From Candidatus Hadarchaeales archaeon (GTDB lineage: Archaea > Hadarchaeota > Hadarchaeia > Hadarchaeales > WYZ-LMO6): a DNA stretch of 64,000 bases. Location: NCBI GenBank assembly GCA_038736355.1, contig JAVYML010000003.1, forward strand, positions 86,093 to 150,092. Direction: 5' to 3'. Below, piece after piece: positions 40,402-49,015 of this stretch (positions are counted from its first letter, which is position 1; every line of letters begins with the position of its first letter). A program made the position numbers and the translations under genes. The notes beneath the pieces were generated by a model. The model did no database searches. It saw only the letters and a list, made by a program, of their open reading frames with translations, and was not told the DNA's origin.

Positions 40402-41214
40402 ATGATAGAGGAGATGGGAATCATGGGGATCGTGGGCGCCTCCTTCGCCATCATGCTGGTGGTAGCCGCTAGGAAGATGGCCGTGAAGATAGACGAAAGG
40501 ATTGAGAAGATCAGGGAAAAACTTCCGGGAGCATCCTGTGGGGCCTGTGGACTCAAGGGAGGTTGTGATGCCCTAGCAGAGGAACTGGTGAAGGATCCCT
40601 CCCTTCTCGGCAAGTGCAGGTTGGTTGGCCCTGAAGAGAAGAGGGAAATAGGGAAGATTTTGGGAATAGAGGTGAAGGAGGAGGAAGAAAAGAAGCTGCC
40701 ACGGGTAAGGTGTACGGGAGAATCCAAGATCCTCTTTGAGGCCGCAGGTGAGAGGACTTGTTCAGCCTTTTCGGACCTGGCTGGGGGTCCCCTGGCCTGT
40801 CCTTACGGATGTTTAGGGATGGGTGATTGTGTGAGGGCCTGTCCCTTCGATGCTTTGAGGATAGAAAATGGGCTTCCCGTGGTGGACGAAGAGAGATGTA
40901 GGGGGTGCGGGCTCTGTGAACAAGCCTGTCCGAGGGGGGTGATAAAACTTCTACCCAAAGAAACCAAGGTCCTCCTCCTCTGTAATTCTCCAGCTTCAGG
41001 GAAAGAGGTGAATGCTTCATGTGCCAGCGGTTGTATCAAATGCAGGATATGCGAAAAGTCCTGTCCCGTTCAGGCCATAAAACTCGATCCTCTTCCCATC
41101 ATCGATTCTTCCCTATGTAACGTCTGTGGAACCTGTGTGGAGAAATGCCCGCGAAAGGTGCTGAAACTTGGCGTGGCTCCACTCGCTTCGACCCCACCCA
41201 TGCCTTCAGGTTAG
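40402..41214 (+). CDS. rnfB: Rnf complex subunit B (polyferredoxin)
   Basis: A 270-residue ferredoxin-accepting subunit: N-terminal membrane helix, then the CGACGLKGGCDALAEEL cluster motif, then four ferredoxin-type motifs (GDCVRACP with cysteines upstream, CRGCGLCEQACP, CIKCRICEKSCP, CNVCGTCVEKCP). More clusters than the shortest bacterial forms, as in other anaerobes. Last gene of the operon; its 3' end overlaps the convergent flippase-ApbE gene by 9 bases. Confidence 0.95.
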   Translation: MIEEMGIMGIVGASFAIMLVVAARKMAVKIDERIEKIREKLPGASCGACGLKGGCDALAEELVKDPSLLGKCRLVGPEEKREIGKILGIEVKEEEEKKLPRVRCTGESKILFEAAGERTCSAFSDLAGGPLACPYGCLGMGDCVRACPFDALRIENGLPVVDEERCRGCGLCEQACPRGVIKLLPKETKVLLLCNSPASGKEVNASCASGCIKCRICEKSCPVQAIKLDPLPIIDSSLCNVCGTCVEKCPRKVLKLGVAPLASTPPMPSG

Positions 41215-43326
41215 TTCCCATATCTTGGGAAGATCCCAAGAAGCAGAGTAGGTGATTTTGCCATTTGAACCCACCAGCATGGCTTTCACCGTTCTTCCGG
41301 TGGAGGAAAGGTAATCTGCCAGGGCTCTTCCTTTCTCGGGTCCCAGCACGAAGAGGGTTGTGCTCAGGGCGTCGGCTTCCATGCAATTCTCCGCTATCAC
41401 CGTGACGCTCATGCATTCCGTTGCCGGCTCCCCCGTCTTTGGATCCAAGATATGGTGGATCCTTCTGGAGCCGAGGAAGAAGAATCTCCTGTAATCTCCG
41501 GAAGTAGCGATGGAGAAGTTCTCCAATTCCAGTGCCAGCATGATTTCCTCCTTTCTCGGGTGCTGTATTCCTATTTTCCAAACCTTTCCGAATCCCCTCA
41601 TCTCCCCCCCTACATTCACCAGGCCTGCCTTCACTCCCGCATCCTTTAGGATCTGATAGGCCCTATCCACGGCATATCCCTTTGCTATTCCACCCAGCGT
41701 TACTTCCATTCCCTCTTTTAGGAACCTAGCCCTACCATTTTCCACTTCCAAGCTCTCCCATCCCACTCTTTCCAGGACTTTTGAAAGGAGGTAGGAAGAA
41801 GGAAGTTTCCCCTTTTCTTTCACCTCTTTCATCCAAAAGTCCACGAGTGGTTTTACCGTGATGTCGAAGGCCCCTCCTGAGAGTTCGGAATACTGGAGGG
41901 AAGAGCGCAAGAGGAAAAGGGTCTCCTCCGAGAGCTCCACCCAGGAGGTCCCGCTTCGGTTCAGGGAGTAGATCTCGGTTCCATCTTTTTCCGCCGACAT
42001 CAGGCTTTCCACCCTTTTTATTTCCCTGTAGGCCTTTTCCACAGCTTCCTTTGCCCTGTTTCGGTTTTCGTCCACCACCTGGATTTCCACGAAGGTATCC
42101 ATAGCCAGACCCCTTCCTATCACCTTCTCTCCCCTGACTTCGATGGTTAGGGGATGTGCCGCCATGGAGCTGAGGAGGAGGGCGGTGAGGGCGATCATTC
42201 CCAGAAAGGCACCAGCCAGTTTTCTGTCTTCTTCTTCCAGTCTGGGAAGGAAGAAAAGAGAGGAGGAGAGGACGAGCTGGGAGAGGAGAAAGCCATACGC
42301 CATTCCTCCCACTCCGAACTTTTTTCCCAACACCACAATCCCCGCTAAGCCAACGGCTAAGGAAGAAAAATAGGAAAGGAGAACGGATGAGGTTTCTTGT
42401 CTGGAGTAAAGGCGGGAAAGTTCGATTTGGGTAAACGTAACTAGGGGAAGGGAAAAACTCATCACGCGCAGGACTATCGCACCCTTTTCAAAGGAAGGGA
42501 AAAGGGAGGAAAGGAACAAGGAAAGGGAAAGGGCGGAGAGGAGCAGGAGAGGAGAGGCTAGGAGGGCCTTCTTTTCGGTTTCCCCCACTTTTCTTCCAGA
42601 TGCCCTTTCCGGGAGGAGATAGAAGAAAAAGATCTGGGGGAAGGAAGCGAAGAGGAGGAAGAACCTGTTTCCAAACTGGTACATGGCTAGTTCCTCTTTC
42701 CCGAAGAGTGGTCCTATGACCACCTTGTCTAGGAGGTTGAAGGAGGCCATCCCGATATCCACCAACCAGAGACCGAGCAGGAAGGTGGGAGGGGGGAAGG
42801 AAAACTTGCCTTCCTTCAGCTTGAGGAGAGGGAGAGAGAAGGGTAGGTAGGAGAGGGAAAGTCCCAACAGGAGCCCCTTCACTTCCCCCAACCTTAAGTA
42901 GAGGAGAAAGGGTAGGAGGAGGGTAAGGCTCCTGGCCCCTATCCAGAGCAGGAGATAACGGGAATAGGAGCGTTTGGAAAGCTCGAAATGAAAGCTCAGA
43001 GAAAAAAGGGAGAAGGAAAGGAGGAGAAGACCCGTCCATGGGTCCAGCAGGAGGGAGAGAAGAACGGCGATGGAAAGGCTGGGGAGGAGCCCCAGCAGTA
43101 GGCAACCCTTCAGGACCCCTTCCCCCCCTTTGGAATAAAGGGCTAGGGATGCCTTGCCAACCCCGAGGAGAGAGATTCCAGAAAGGAGCATGGCTAAAGA
43201 AACTCTCCAAGCTACTTCCCCGTATGCGAGGGGATGGAGGAGGAAGGCCAAAAGGACCCAGAAAAAAAAGCCTGAGAGGGTAGCGAAAACCTGTGCCATC
43301 GCCACTTGGAACACGCCGGTTTCCAT
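41206..43326 (-). CDS. MATE/Wzx-like flippase fused to ApbE flavin transferase
   Basis: One uninterrupted 706-residue frame from the ATG at 43326 (a TTG six codons earlier is possible). Residues 1-360 form about 12 membrane helices of the polysaccharide-flippase type, with DKVVIGPLFGKEELAMYQFG near 200-219. A 13th helix at about 370-389 leads into a complete ApbE domain (about 395-706): TLGGIAKGYAVDRAY, NVGGEMRGFG, RRIHHILDPKTGEPA, ADALSTTLFVLGPEKG. Twelve plus one helices would put ApbE outside, where RnfG and RnfD carry FMN. It faces the rnf operon tail to tail. No stop or frameshift separates the two parts. Confidence 0.85.
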   Translation of the reverse strand: METGVFQVAMAQVFATLSGFFFWVLLAFLLHPLAYGEVAWRVSLAMLLSGISLLGVGKASLALYSKGGEGVLKGCLLLGLLPSLSIAVLLSLLLDPWTGLLLLSFSLFSLSFHFELSKRSYSRYLLLWIGARSLTLLLPFLLYLRLGEVKGLLLGLSLSYLPFSLPLLKLKEGKFSFPPPTFLLGLWLVDIGMASFNLLDKVVIGPLFGKEELAMYQFGNRFFLLFASFPQIFFFYLLPERASGRKVGETEKKALLASPLLLLSALSLSLFLSSLFPSFEKGAIVLRVMSFSLPLVTFTQIELSRLYSRQETSSVLLSYFSSLAVGLAGIVVLGKKFGVGGMAYGFLLSQLVLSSSLFFLPRLEEEDRKLAGAFLGMIALTALLLSSMAAHPLTIEVRGEKVIGRGLAMDTFVEIQVVDENRNRAKEAVEKAYREIKRVESLMSAEKDGTEIYSLNRSGTSWVELSEETLFLLRSSLQYSELSGGAFDITVKPLVDFWMKEVKEKGKLPSSYLLSKVLERVGWESLEVENGRARFLKEGMEVTLGGIAKGYAVDRAYQILKDAGVKAGLVNVGGEMRGFGKVWKIGIQHPRKEEIMLALELENFSIATSGDYRRFFFLGSRRIHHILDPKTGEPATECMSVTVIAENCMEADALSTTLFVLGPEKGRALADYLSSTGRTVKAMLVGSNGKITYSASWDLPKIWELT

Positions 43327-43347
43327 CTCAGTCCCTTTTTCCAACCG

Positions 43348-43357
43348 CTTATATACT
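43348..43357 (+). promoter_or_regulatory. TATA box of the MBL-fold gene
   Basis: CTTATATACT, centred at about 43352, lies 24-27 bases before the in-frame GTG at 43376 and TTG at 43379. The position supports a leaderless transcript and decides the start codon among several candidates. It lies just 22 bases from the divergent flippase-ApbE start. Confidence 0.45.
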
Positions 43358-43375
43358 ATCCTGCAGAGTCTCTTT

Positions 43376-44164
43376 GTGTTGGTTCCTTCTTCCCATGGGG
43401 ATGTGAAGGTGGTGAAGAGTGGGGTGGAGTTCTCGGGTAGGGTGCCCTATTGGACGCACTTTTACCTCTACAAAGACCTGATCGTGGATACCGGGTGTTC
43501 GCATACGGCAGTGGAGGTGAGGGAGTTCTTGGGTGAAAGGAAGGGGGTGGTTTTGCTCACCCACCATCATGAGGACCATGTAGGGGGAGCGATAGCCCTT
43601 CAGGGAAGGCTCAAAATCTTTGCCCCCCTTAAATCCCTCCCGCTACTCGAGCACCCACCGGAGCTCCCAGATTACAGGAAGCTGGTGTGGGGCCAACCCC
43701 AACCTCTCAAAGCCCATCCCCTTCCTTCTTCCCTTTGCTTCGGTGGTTTGGAGGTGGAGGTTTTCGAGACTCCGGGGCATACCTTTGATCACGTTTCCTT
43801 CTTGGTGGATGGTAAGCTTTTTGCAGGTGACCTCGTGGTGGCGCCTGGACAGATGGTATGTATGAGACAAGAGGAGCTAAGGGATACGATGATTTCACTA
43901 CGAAAAATCTTGAAGCTCGATTTCGAGTACGCCTATACGGGTGTGGGTGTTTTTTCCAAGGAAGAAGTGAGGGCCTATCTAGAGTATCTGGGAGGGTTGA
44001 GGAAGAAGGTGGAAGAGCTCCACCGAAAGGGGAAAAGTCCGAGAGATATAGTGGAAGAAGTCTTTCCCCATCCACCCGAAATAGTTCAGTTAATGGAAGT
44101 AGTGAGCGACGGGGAGTGGAGCAGGGAAAACATGGTGAGATCTCTGCTCGGCCTTCCGCGCTGA
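43376..44164 (+). CDS. MBL-fold metallohydrolase
   Basis: A beta-lactamase-fold metal hydrolase of about 262 residues. The metal ligands are in THHHEDHVGG, ETPGHTFDHVSF and LFAGDLVV. The last 70 residues form a helical tail (YLGGLRKKVEELHRKGKS) like that of the LACTB2/glyoxalase-II-like archaeal group. Substrate unknown. The GTG at 43376 fits the TATA box; a GTG at 43403 would give a protein starting VKVVKSGVEFSG and is almost as good. The frame further upstream lies in the neighbour gene and is rejected. Confidence 0.87.
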   Translation: MLVPSSHGDVKVVKSGVEFSGRVPYWTHFYLYKDLIVDTGCSHTAVEVREFLGERKGVVLLTHHHEDHVGGAIALQGRLKIFAPLKSLPLLEHPPELPDYRKLVWGQPQPLKAHPLPSSLCFGGLEVEVFETPGHTFDHVSFLVDGKLFAGDLVVAPGQMVCMRQEELRDTMISLRKILKLDFEYAYTGVGVFSKEEVRAYLEYLGGLRKKVEELHRKGKSPRDIVEEVFPHPPEIVQLMEVVSDGEWSRENMVRSLLGLPR

Positions 44165-44201
44165 ACATGCGGTGGAGATAAAAAGGGCCAGAACAAGGGG
44201 A

Positions 44202-44780
44202 ATGATGCTCGGAGAAGTGGGGAAGATCCTCATGGCCCTTTTTGTCATCATGGATCCTTTCGGCAGCATCCCGATCTTTCTTCTTGTGACAGAAGGAATG
44301 GATGGAAGGAAGGTGAGTCGTGCGGCGGGTTACGCGGTAGGGGTAGCGGGTTTGGTGCTCTTCTTCTTCCTCTTCTTGGGTGACCCCCTCTTCAGGGTCC
44401 TGAGGGTGGAATTTTCCTCCCTCAGGATTGGAGGGGGTTTGGTGCTGGGCGTGCTCGGAATGGAGCTCGTGCTCGGCAGGAGTCTCCTCAAAAAGGAAGT
44501 GAAGGGATCACCTGCTCTTTCCCTGATAGGTACCCCCATGCTCACTGGACCTGGTGTTATCGTTTCCACCATGATTTTTGTCAAGACGTATGGGTACCTT
44601 CCCGTCCTCTTTGCCTCTTTCCCCCTCCTGTTTTTGAGTTGGATGGTACTGAGACTCTCCTCTTTTTTCCACCGGGTGCTGGGGAAGGATGGGATAGAAA
44701 TCCTCTCCAGGTTGATGGGGCTCTTGTTAGTGACCATAGCCGTGGATTTGGTCATGGGTGGAGTAAAGGAAGCTCTGTGA
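44202..44780 (+). CDS. MarC-family integral membrane protein
   Basis: A 192-residue membrane protein with six helices. The family stretches are visible: FVIMDPFGSIPIFLLVTEG in helix 1, GTPMLTGPGVIVSTMIF in the middle repeat, and EILSRLMGLLLVTIAVDLVM at the end. MarC (UPF0056) proteins have no settled function. The ATG at 44202 follows AAGGGGAATG; an ATG follows immediately. A longer frame from 44172 adds a basic stretch and is less likely. Confidence 0.88.
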   Translation: MMLGEVGKILMALFVIMDPFGSIPIFLLVTEGMDGRKVSRAAGYAVGVAGLVLFFFLFLGDPLFRVLRVEFSSLRIGGGLVLGVLGMELVLGRSLLKKEVKGSPALSLIGTPMLTGPGVIVSTMIFVKTYGYLPVLFASFPLLFLSWMVLRLSSFFHRVLGKDGIEILSRLMGLLLVTIAVDLVMGGVKEAL

Positions 44781-44822
44781 AAGGAAAAACCGTTTTATTG
44801 GAGGAAGTTCCATCGGCTTCGG

Positions 44823-45530
44823 ATGAAAAGGAGAATGGCCTTTGAAATGCTGTTGGTCATCCTAGCTTTCGTAAGCGTAGGCCTTCTCCTCTACGAACTG
44901 GACCATCCCGAGGTCGCTTGGTTTACCACTTCCTGTGATTTCTTCATAGCCATTCTCTTCTTGGGTGAGTACCTCTTCTCCACCTTTAAGGCTGAACGTA
45001 GGTTGCGTTACGCCCTCACCCATTGGTATGATCTGTTGGCTTCCATCCCCATTCCCTTTTCCGCCGTGAGGATGTTCAGGACCATAAGGATAGTGAGGAT
45101 GGTCAGGATCATCCGAACCCTCAGGGTACTGAGGCTAAGCAGGACCCTAGGCTTCCTTTCGCAAAGCAGGATCGGTACCGTTTCCGTGGTCTTTTTGATG
45201 GCCGTTCTCCTTGGGGGTACTTCCTTTTATCTGTTGGAGTATGGACAGAATCCTTCTTTGGGGAAATCCTTAGATGGCCTTTACTGGGCGATCGCCACTG
45301 TTACCACGGTAGGTTATGGGGACATCGTAGCGGTCACCACGGTTGGAAAGGTACTCACGATCTGTCTCATGGTTTTCGGCATAGCCGTATACGCCACCCT
45401 CGCTGGATTGCTGGCAGGATATTTGGTGAGGAATAAAGAGGAGGGACTGGAGGAAAGGATAGGGAAGATAGAAAGGAAACTGGAGGAGCTTTCCAAGGCC
45501 CTCCGTTCCAAAGATTCAAAACTCCGTTAA
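44823..45530 (+). CDS. Voltage-gated potassium channel
   Basis: A 235-residue Kv-like channel: S1 to S3 (about residues 8-75), an S4 with nine arginines at every third position (83 to 107), S5, pore helix, and selectivity filter TTVGYGD at 161-167, then S6 and a C-terminal coiled coil (about 208-228, EERIGKIERKLEELSKAL). Archaeal relatives such as KvAP have fewer S4 charges. A TATA-like TTTTATTGG lies 30 bases upstream. The 3' end overlaps the DUF434 gene by 15 bases. Confidence 0.93.
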   Translation: MKRRMAFEMLLVILAFVSVGLLLYELDHPEVAWFTTSCDFFIAILFLGEYLFSTFKAERRLRYALTHWYDLLASIPIPFSAVRMFRTIRIVRMVRIIRTLRVLRLSRTLGFLSQSRIGTVSVVFLMAVLLGGTSFYLLEYGQNPSLGKSLDGLYWAIATVTTVGYGDIVAVTTVGKVLTICLMVFGIAVYATLAGLLAGYLVRNKEEGLEERIGKIERKLEELSKALRSKDSKLR

Positions 45531-46169
45531 ATCCAGCACCTTTCCACCCTTCCTTTTCAGTAACTCAGCAGGTAAGTCCCAGATCGCTTTCGCCCTTTCC
45601 ACGATTACCCTGTCACTCGAGGCCGAGATCTCACAGGAACTCACTTCCCTGTCGACTCCCTTCACCGCCCTGCATCTCGCTCTTATTCCTTCCCTTTGCA
45701 GGAGTTCTTCCATTTCCCTAGCTAGCTTCCCACTCCCGCTCGCTGGACTGTCGAAAAAGACCTTTACTTCGCCTGGTTCGACTTCTTTCAAGAGGAGGGC
45801 TATCTCCTCCATGACTTTCCAAGTTTCTTCACTCATTTTGTACTTTCCGAAAACCGTTCTCAGATCCCTTAGGAGACCATCATCACACCTTATCACGGTA
45901 TCGCCGCGGAGGAGGCTTTCACAGGTGATGAGGACGTTGTATCCATCCACTCCTAGAAGCCTTCCCTTAACTTCCTGCATGTTCACGAGCTTTTTCCGGT
46001 TTTCCTCCGCTTCCTTCCGTGAAAAGACGCAACGGGCGAGGAGATGGCGCTGGTGGGAGGGGAGACAGTAGTGATCGGAAACCACCCTCACCGCAAGTTC
46101 CCTCGGGTATCCCCTATCCAGGAGATATCTGAGGTCCTTAACCGCTTCCCCTGTCCTTTCACTCCACAT
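45516..46169 (-). CDS. DUF434 protein (NYN/PIN-like)
   Basis: A 217-residue protein matching the archaeal DUF434 family. The N-terminal helical part (EAVKDLRYLLDRGYPRELA) carries the SDHYCLPSHQRHLLARC segment. The second half looks like a NYN/PIN nuclease-type Rossmann fold with LLGVDGYNVLITCESLL, VFFDSPASGSGKLA and SASSDRVIVERA, which offer acidic residues for a metal site. Function not known; RNA cleavage is a guess. The ATG at 46169 overlaps the leuS stop by 11 bases. Confidence 0.82.
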   Translation of the reverse strand: MWSERTGEAVKDLRYLLDRGYPRELAVRVVSDHYCLPSHQRHLLARCVFSRKEAEENRKKLVNMQEVKGRLLGVDGYNVLITCESLLRGDTVIRCDDGLLRDLRTVFGKYKMSEETWKVMEEIALLLKEVEPGEVKVFFDSPASGSGKLAREMEELLQREGIRARCRAVKGVDREVSSCEISASSDRVIVERAKAIWDLPAELLKRKGGKVLDLTEF

Positions 46170-49014
46170 AAATGGCAGGTCTGAAGGGGAGGGCACCCTT
46201 ACTCCTTCCCTTGGGGTCGTAAATTTCGGGATCGTCCTCCCTGAAGACCTTTACCTCTGCTCCCAGTAACCTCTGCAAATAGGCCGAGTTCTCTTTGAGG
46301 ATTTGGTATTCATCCACTTTCGAGAGGAGGGTAAGCTTCTCGATGGGGGAGTCCTTGGTTTCTTCCAATACCTTCGCTAGGAAGGAAGCCAGTTCGGCTT
46401 TGGGCTTTCCCATCTTTTCCTCCAGATGTCGGAGGAGCTCACCTCTATCGGTCTTTCCCTCCAAAAGCTTCTCCACGATCATCTTCCCGGCTTCCCTCTT
46501 CCATCCGGAGGGGGTATAGAGACATACGAGCTTGGGCTTCACCTTCACCACCCTCACGATTTTCCCCACATCCTCCACCACGGAGGAAAGGAATTCCTCC
46601 ACGAACTCCGCTTCGGGATCCTTCAACCCTTCCTCCACTTGGGGCCAAGGAGCAAGGGAGACAAAGCCCTTTTCTCCCATCTTGTTCCAGATTTCCTCGC
46701 AGAGATGGGGGATGAAGGGGGCAAGAAGGCGAATCCATGTGTGTAATACCTTTCTAAGGACCTCCCCCCTAGCTTCTTCACCCCTCCAGGAGAGATATTT
46801 TCTCACCTCCTGCATGAGGGAGAAGAAGGAGTGTTGTAGGGCCCTCCTAGTCTCGAATCTTTCCAAGGCTTGGGTGGCTTCTTCAACCCTTCTCTGAAGC
46901 CTACTGAGGAGCCATCTCTCGGGTGTTCCATGGGGGAGGGAGGAGAGGGGGAGGGAGAGGATTTCCTCGCAGAGGGAATGGAACCTTTCGAGCATCCTCA
47001 GCATGCTTTCGGCCTCCGTTTTTCTCCAGTTGAAATCCTGCCAGGGCTCGGAAGAGGAGGTCAAGTAAAGCCTCACGGCATCCGCCCCATATTCTTGAAC
47101 GGCCTTGTTCACCTCTACCAAGTTCCCTTTGGAGGAAGACATCTTTTGCCCCTCCAAGATAGCCATTCCAAAACAGACTATCCCCTTGGGCAGACGGTGG
47201 GGGAAGAGGAGGGCGTGATGGAAGATGAAGAAGGTTAAGTGGTTGGGGATGAGTTCGCTGGCGGACATGCGATAATCCAGCGGATACCAGTACTCGAATT
47301 CCCTTTTCATACGTTCGAGTAATTCGACGGGAAGGCCGGAAGAGCGGGAGAGTTCCTGTGGATTGCCCTTCCCGTAGAAAACGAAGTCAAAGATTTCATC
47401 TCCCAGTTTCTCCGGATCCACCTGCTTGAGGAGGTGGGAGAAGGTATAGTATGCCATGTAGACGGTAGAGTCGCTGAGGGATTCTATGATCCAAGCTGGA
47501 TCCCAGGGAGCCCTGGTCCCCATCCCCACCTTCCTCGTGCAGGGCCACTCCCTGAGCCATCCTATGGTATGCTCGTACTGGGCCCTGCTTTCTGGGGGGA
47601 TGAGCTCCATCTTGGCCAAGACCTCCCTGGCTTTTTCCTTCCATTCCTCGTCTGCGTAATTTAGGAACCATTGATCTTCCACCACCTTTATTACCACCGG
47701 AGAACCACACCTGCACCTCACGGGTTTTAGGGAAAACTCGTACATGAGGGCGGCCTCCCCTCTTGAGAGGAGGTCCTGTTTTACCAGGTTCTTGGCTTCT
47801 GAAACCATCTTCCCCCCGTAAACGGGTATCCAATTCCTCATCCTCCCCTTCGCGAATTCCGTCCTGTAAACTCTGGAAGTGGCTTCCTCCAACTTGGGAT
47901 CCAGTTGTCCCTTTATTCCCAGCCTCTCCACCTCCTCGGCGGCGGGGAATTCCCCATATCCTTCTACTTCGATGAGGGAGATGGGTTGGAGACTTTCCAC
48001 TTTTACCCCCCATTCCTTCAACTCCTCTTCCCTGCTCTTGAGTTCCTCCAGGGCCACGTAGTCGTAGGGGGCATGGGAAGGAACGGAACCCACCACCCCC
48101 GTGGCATTTTCAGGATCCACAAAGGTGGCAGGGAGGATGGGAACTTTCCTACCTATGAGAGGGACCTCAACCTCGGATCCGAACTTCACTTGAAAAGGTC
48201 TCGCTTCTCCCACTCTGTATCCCTGTTCCGCTAGCTTGGGTACGGCCTGCTCGCTCACCACCCATTTCTCTCCGTTGACCTCTACTTCCACGTACCTGAC
48301 GTTGGGGTTGAGCCAGAGGTTGGTTACACCGAAGACGGTCTCGGGTCGGAGGGTGGCGGCTGGAAAAATCCTTCCTTCCTGTTTGTACTTCAAGAGGGTG
48401 AACTCCAAGACTTCCGCCTCTTCTCCTTCCAACAAATCGTGGTCTGTGACGGGGTTGCCGTCCCTGGGACACCATCTCACCGGATGCTTCCCCTTCACGA
48501 TTAGACCGGCTTCCATGAGTTTGTGGTATTGCCAAGTGATGAACTTGCTGTAGGGTGGATCTACCGTGGTGAAGTCCCTCCTCCAGTCTATGGAGAGACC
48601 GAGCCACTTCATCCCCTTTTTATAGCTCAGATCGCTGATTTCGGCGAAGTAAGTTCCAAAATATTTGGGATCTTCCAGTTGGGGAAGGAGCTCCTGAGGT
48701 ACGCCATAGCGCTTGGTTAGGAGCTCTATGTAGCCTGGCTCCCTCCTCGCTACCCTCTTGGAAGCCCCCACGATCGGTGTGCCGGTGAAATGGAAGGCCA
48801 TGGGGAAAAGAACGTTGTATCCCCTCATGCGTTTGTACCTCGCGATCACATCTGGAATGGTATAGGTGCGGGCATGCCCTATGTGCATGGGGCCTGAGAC
48901 ATAGGGATAGGCCACGGTGAGATAGAACTTGGGCCTCCCATCGGGTTCGGCCTGGAAAATCCCCGCCTTTTCCCACTCTTCCTGCCACTTCCTTTCCCTC
49001 TCCCTAAAATCCAT
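46159..49014 (-). CDS. leuS: Leucyl-tRNA synthetase (archaeal type)
   Basis: A class I synthetase of 951 residues. PYVSGPMHIGHART holds the HIGH motif near residue 40, followed by the large CP1 editing domain (about 200-420), and GQKMSSSKGN is the KMSKS loop near 655. The long C-terminal part and the size match the archaeal/eukaryal class rather than the bacterial one. It follows alaS by one base in the same direction, an unusual but plausible pairing of housekeeping genes. Confidence 0.97.
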   Translation of the reverse strand: MDFRERERKWQEEWEKAGIFQAEPDGRPKFYLTVAYPYVSGPMHIGHARTYTIPDVIARYKRMRGYNVLFPMAFHFTGTPIVGASKRVARREPGYIELLTKRYGVPQELLPQLEDPKYFGTYFAEISDLSYKKGMKWLGLSIDWRRDFTTVDPPYSKFITWQYHKLMEAGLIVKGKHPVRWCPRDGNPVTDHDLLEGEEAEVLEFTLLKYKQEGRIFPAATLRPETVFGVTNLWLNPNVRYVEVEVNGEKWVVSEQAVPKLAEQGYRVGEARPFQVKFGSEVEVPLIGRKVPILPATFVDPENATGVVGSVPSHAPYDYVALEELKSREEELKEWGVKVESLQPISLIEVEGYGEFPAAEEVERLGIKGQLDPKLEEATSRVYRTEFAKGRMRNWIPVYGGKMVSEAKNLVKQDLLSRGEAALMYEFSLKPVRCRCGSPVVIKVVEDQWFLNYADEEWKEKAREVLAKMELIPPESRAQYEHTIGWLREWPCTRKVGMGTRAPWDPAWIIESLSDSTVYMAYYTFSHLLKQVDPEKLGDEIFDFVFYGKGNPQELSRSSGLPVELLERMKREFEYWYPLDYRMSASELIPNHLTFFIFHHALLFPHRLPKGIVCFGMAILEGQKMSSSKGNLVEVNKAVQEYGADAVRLYLTSSSEPWQDFNWRKTEAESMLRMLERFHSLCEEILSLPLSSLPHGTPERWLLSRLQRRVEEATQALERFETRRALQHSFFSLMQEVRKYLSWRGEEARGEVLRKVLHTWIRLLAPFIPHLCEEIWNKMGEKGFVSLAPWPQVEEGLKDPEAEFVEEFLSSVVEDVGKIVRVVKVKPKLVCLYTPSGWKREAGKMIVEKLLEGKTDRGELLRHLEEKMGKPKAELASFLAKVLEETKDSPIEKLTLLSKVDEYQILKENSAYLQRLLGAEVKVFREDDPEIYDPKGRSKGALPFRPAIYVE

Positions 49015-49015
49015 T

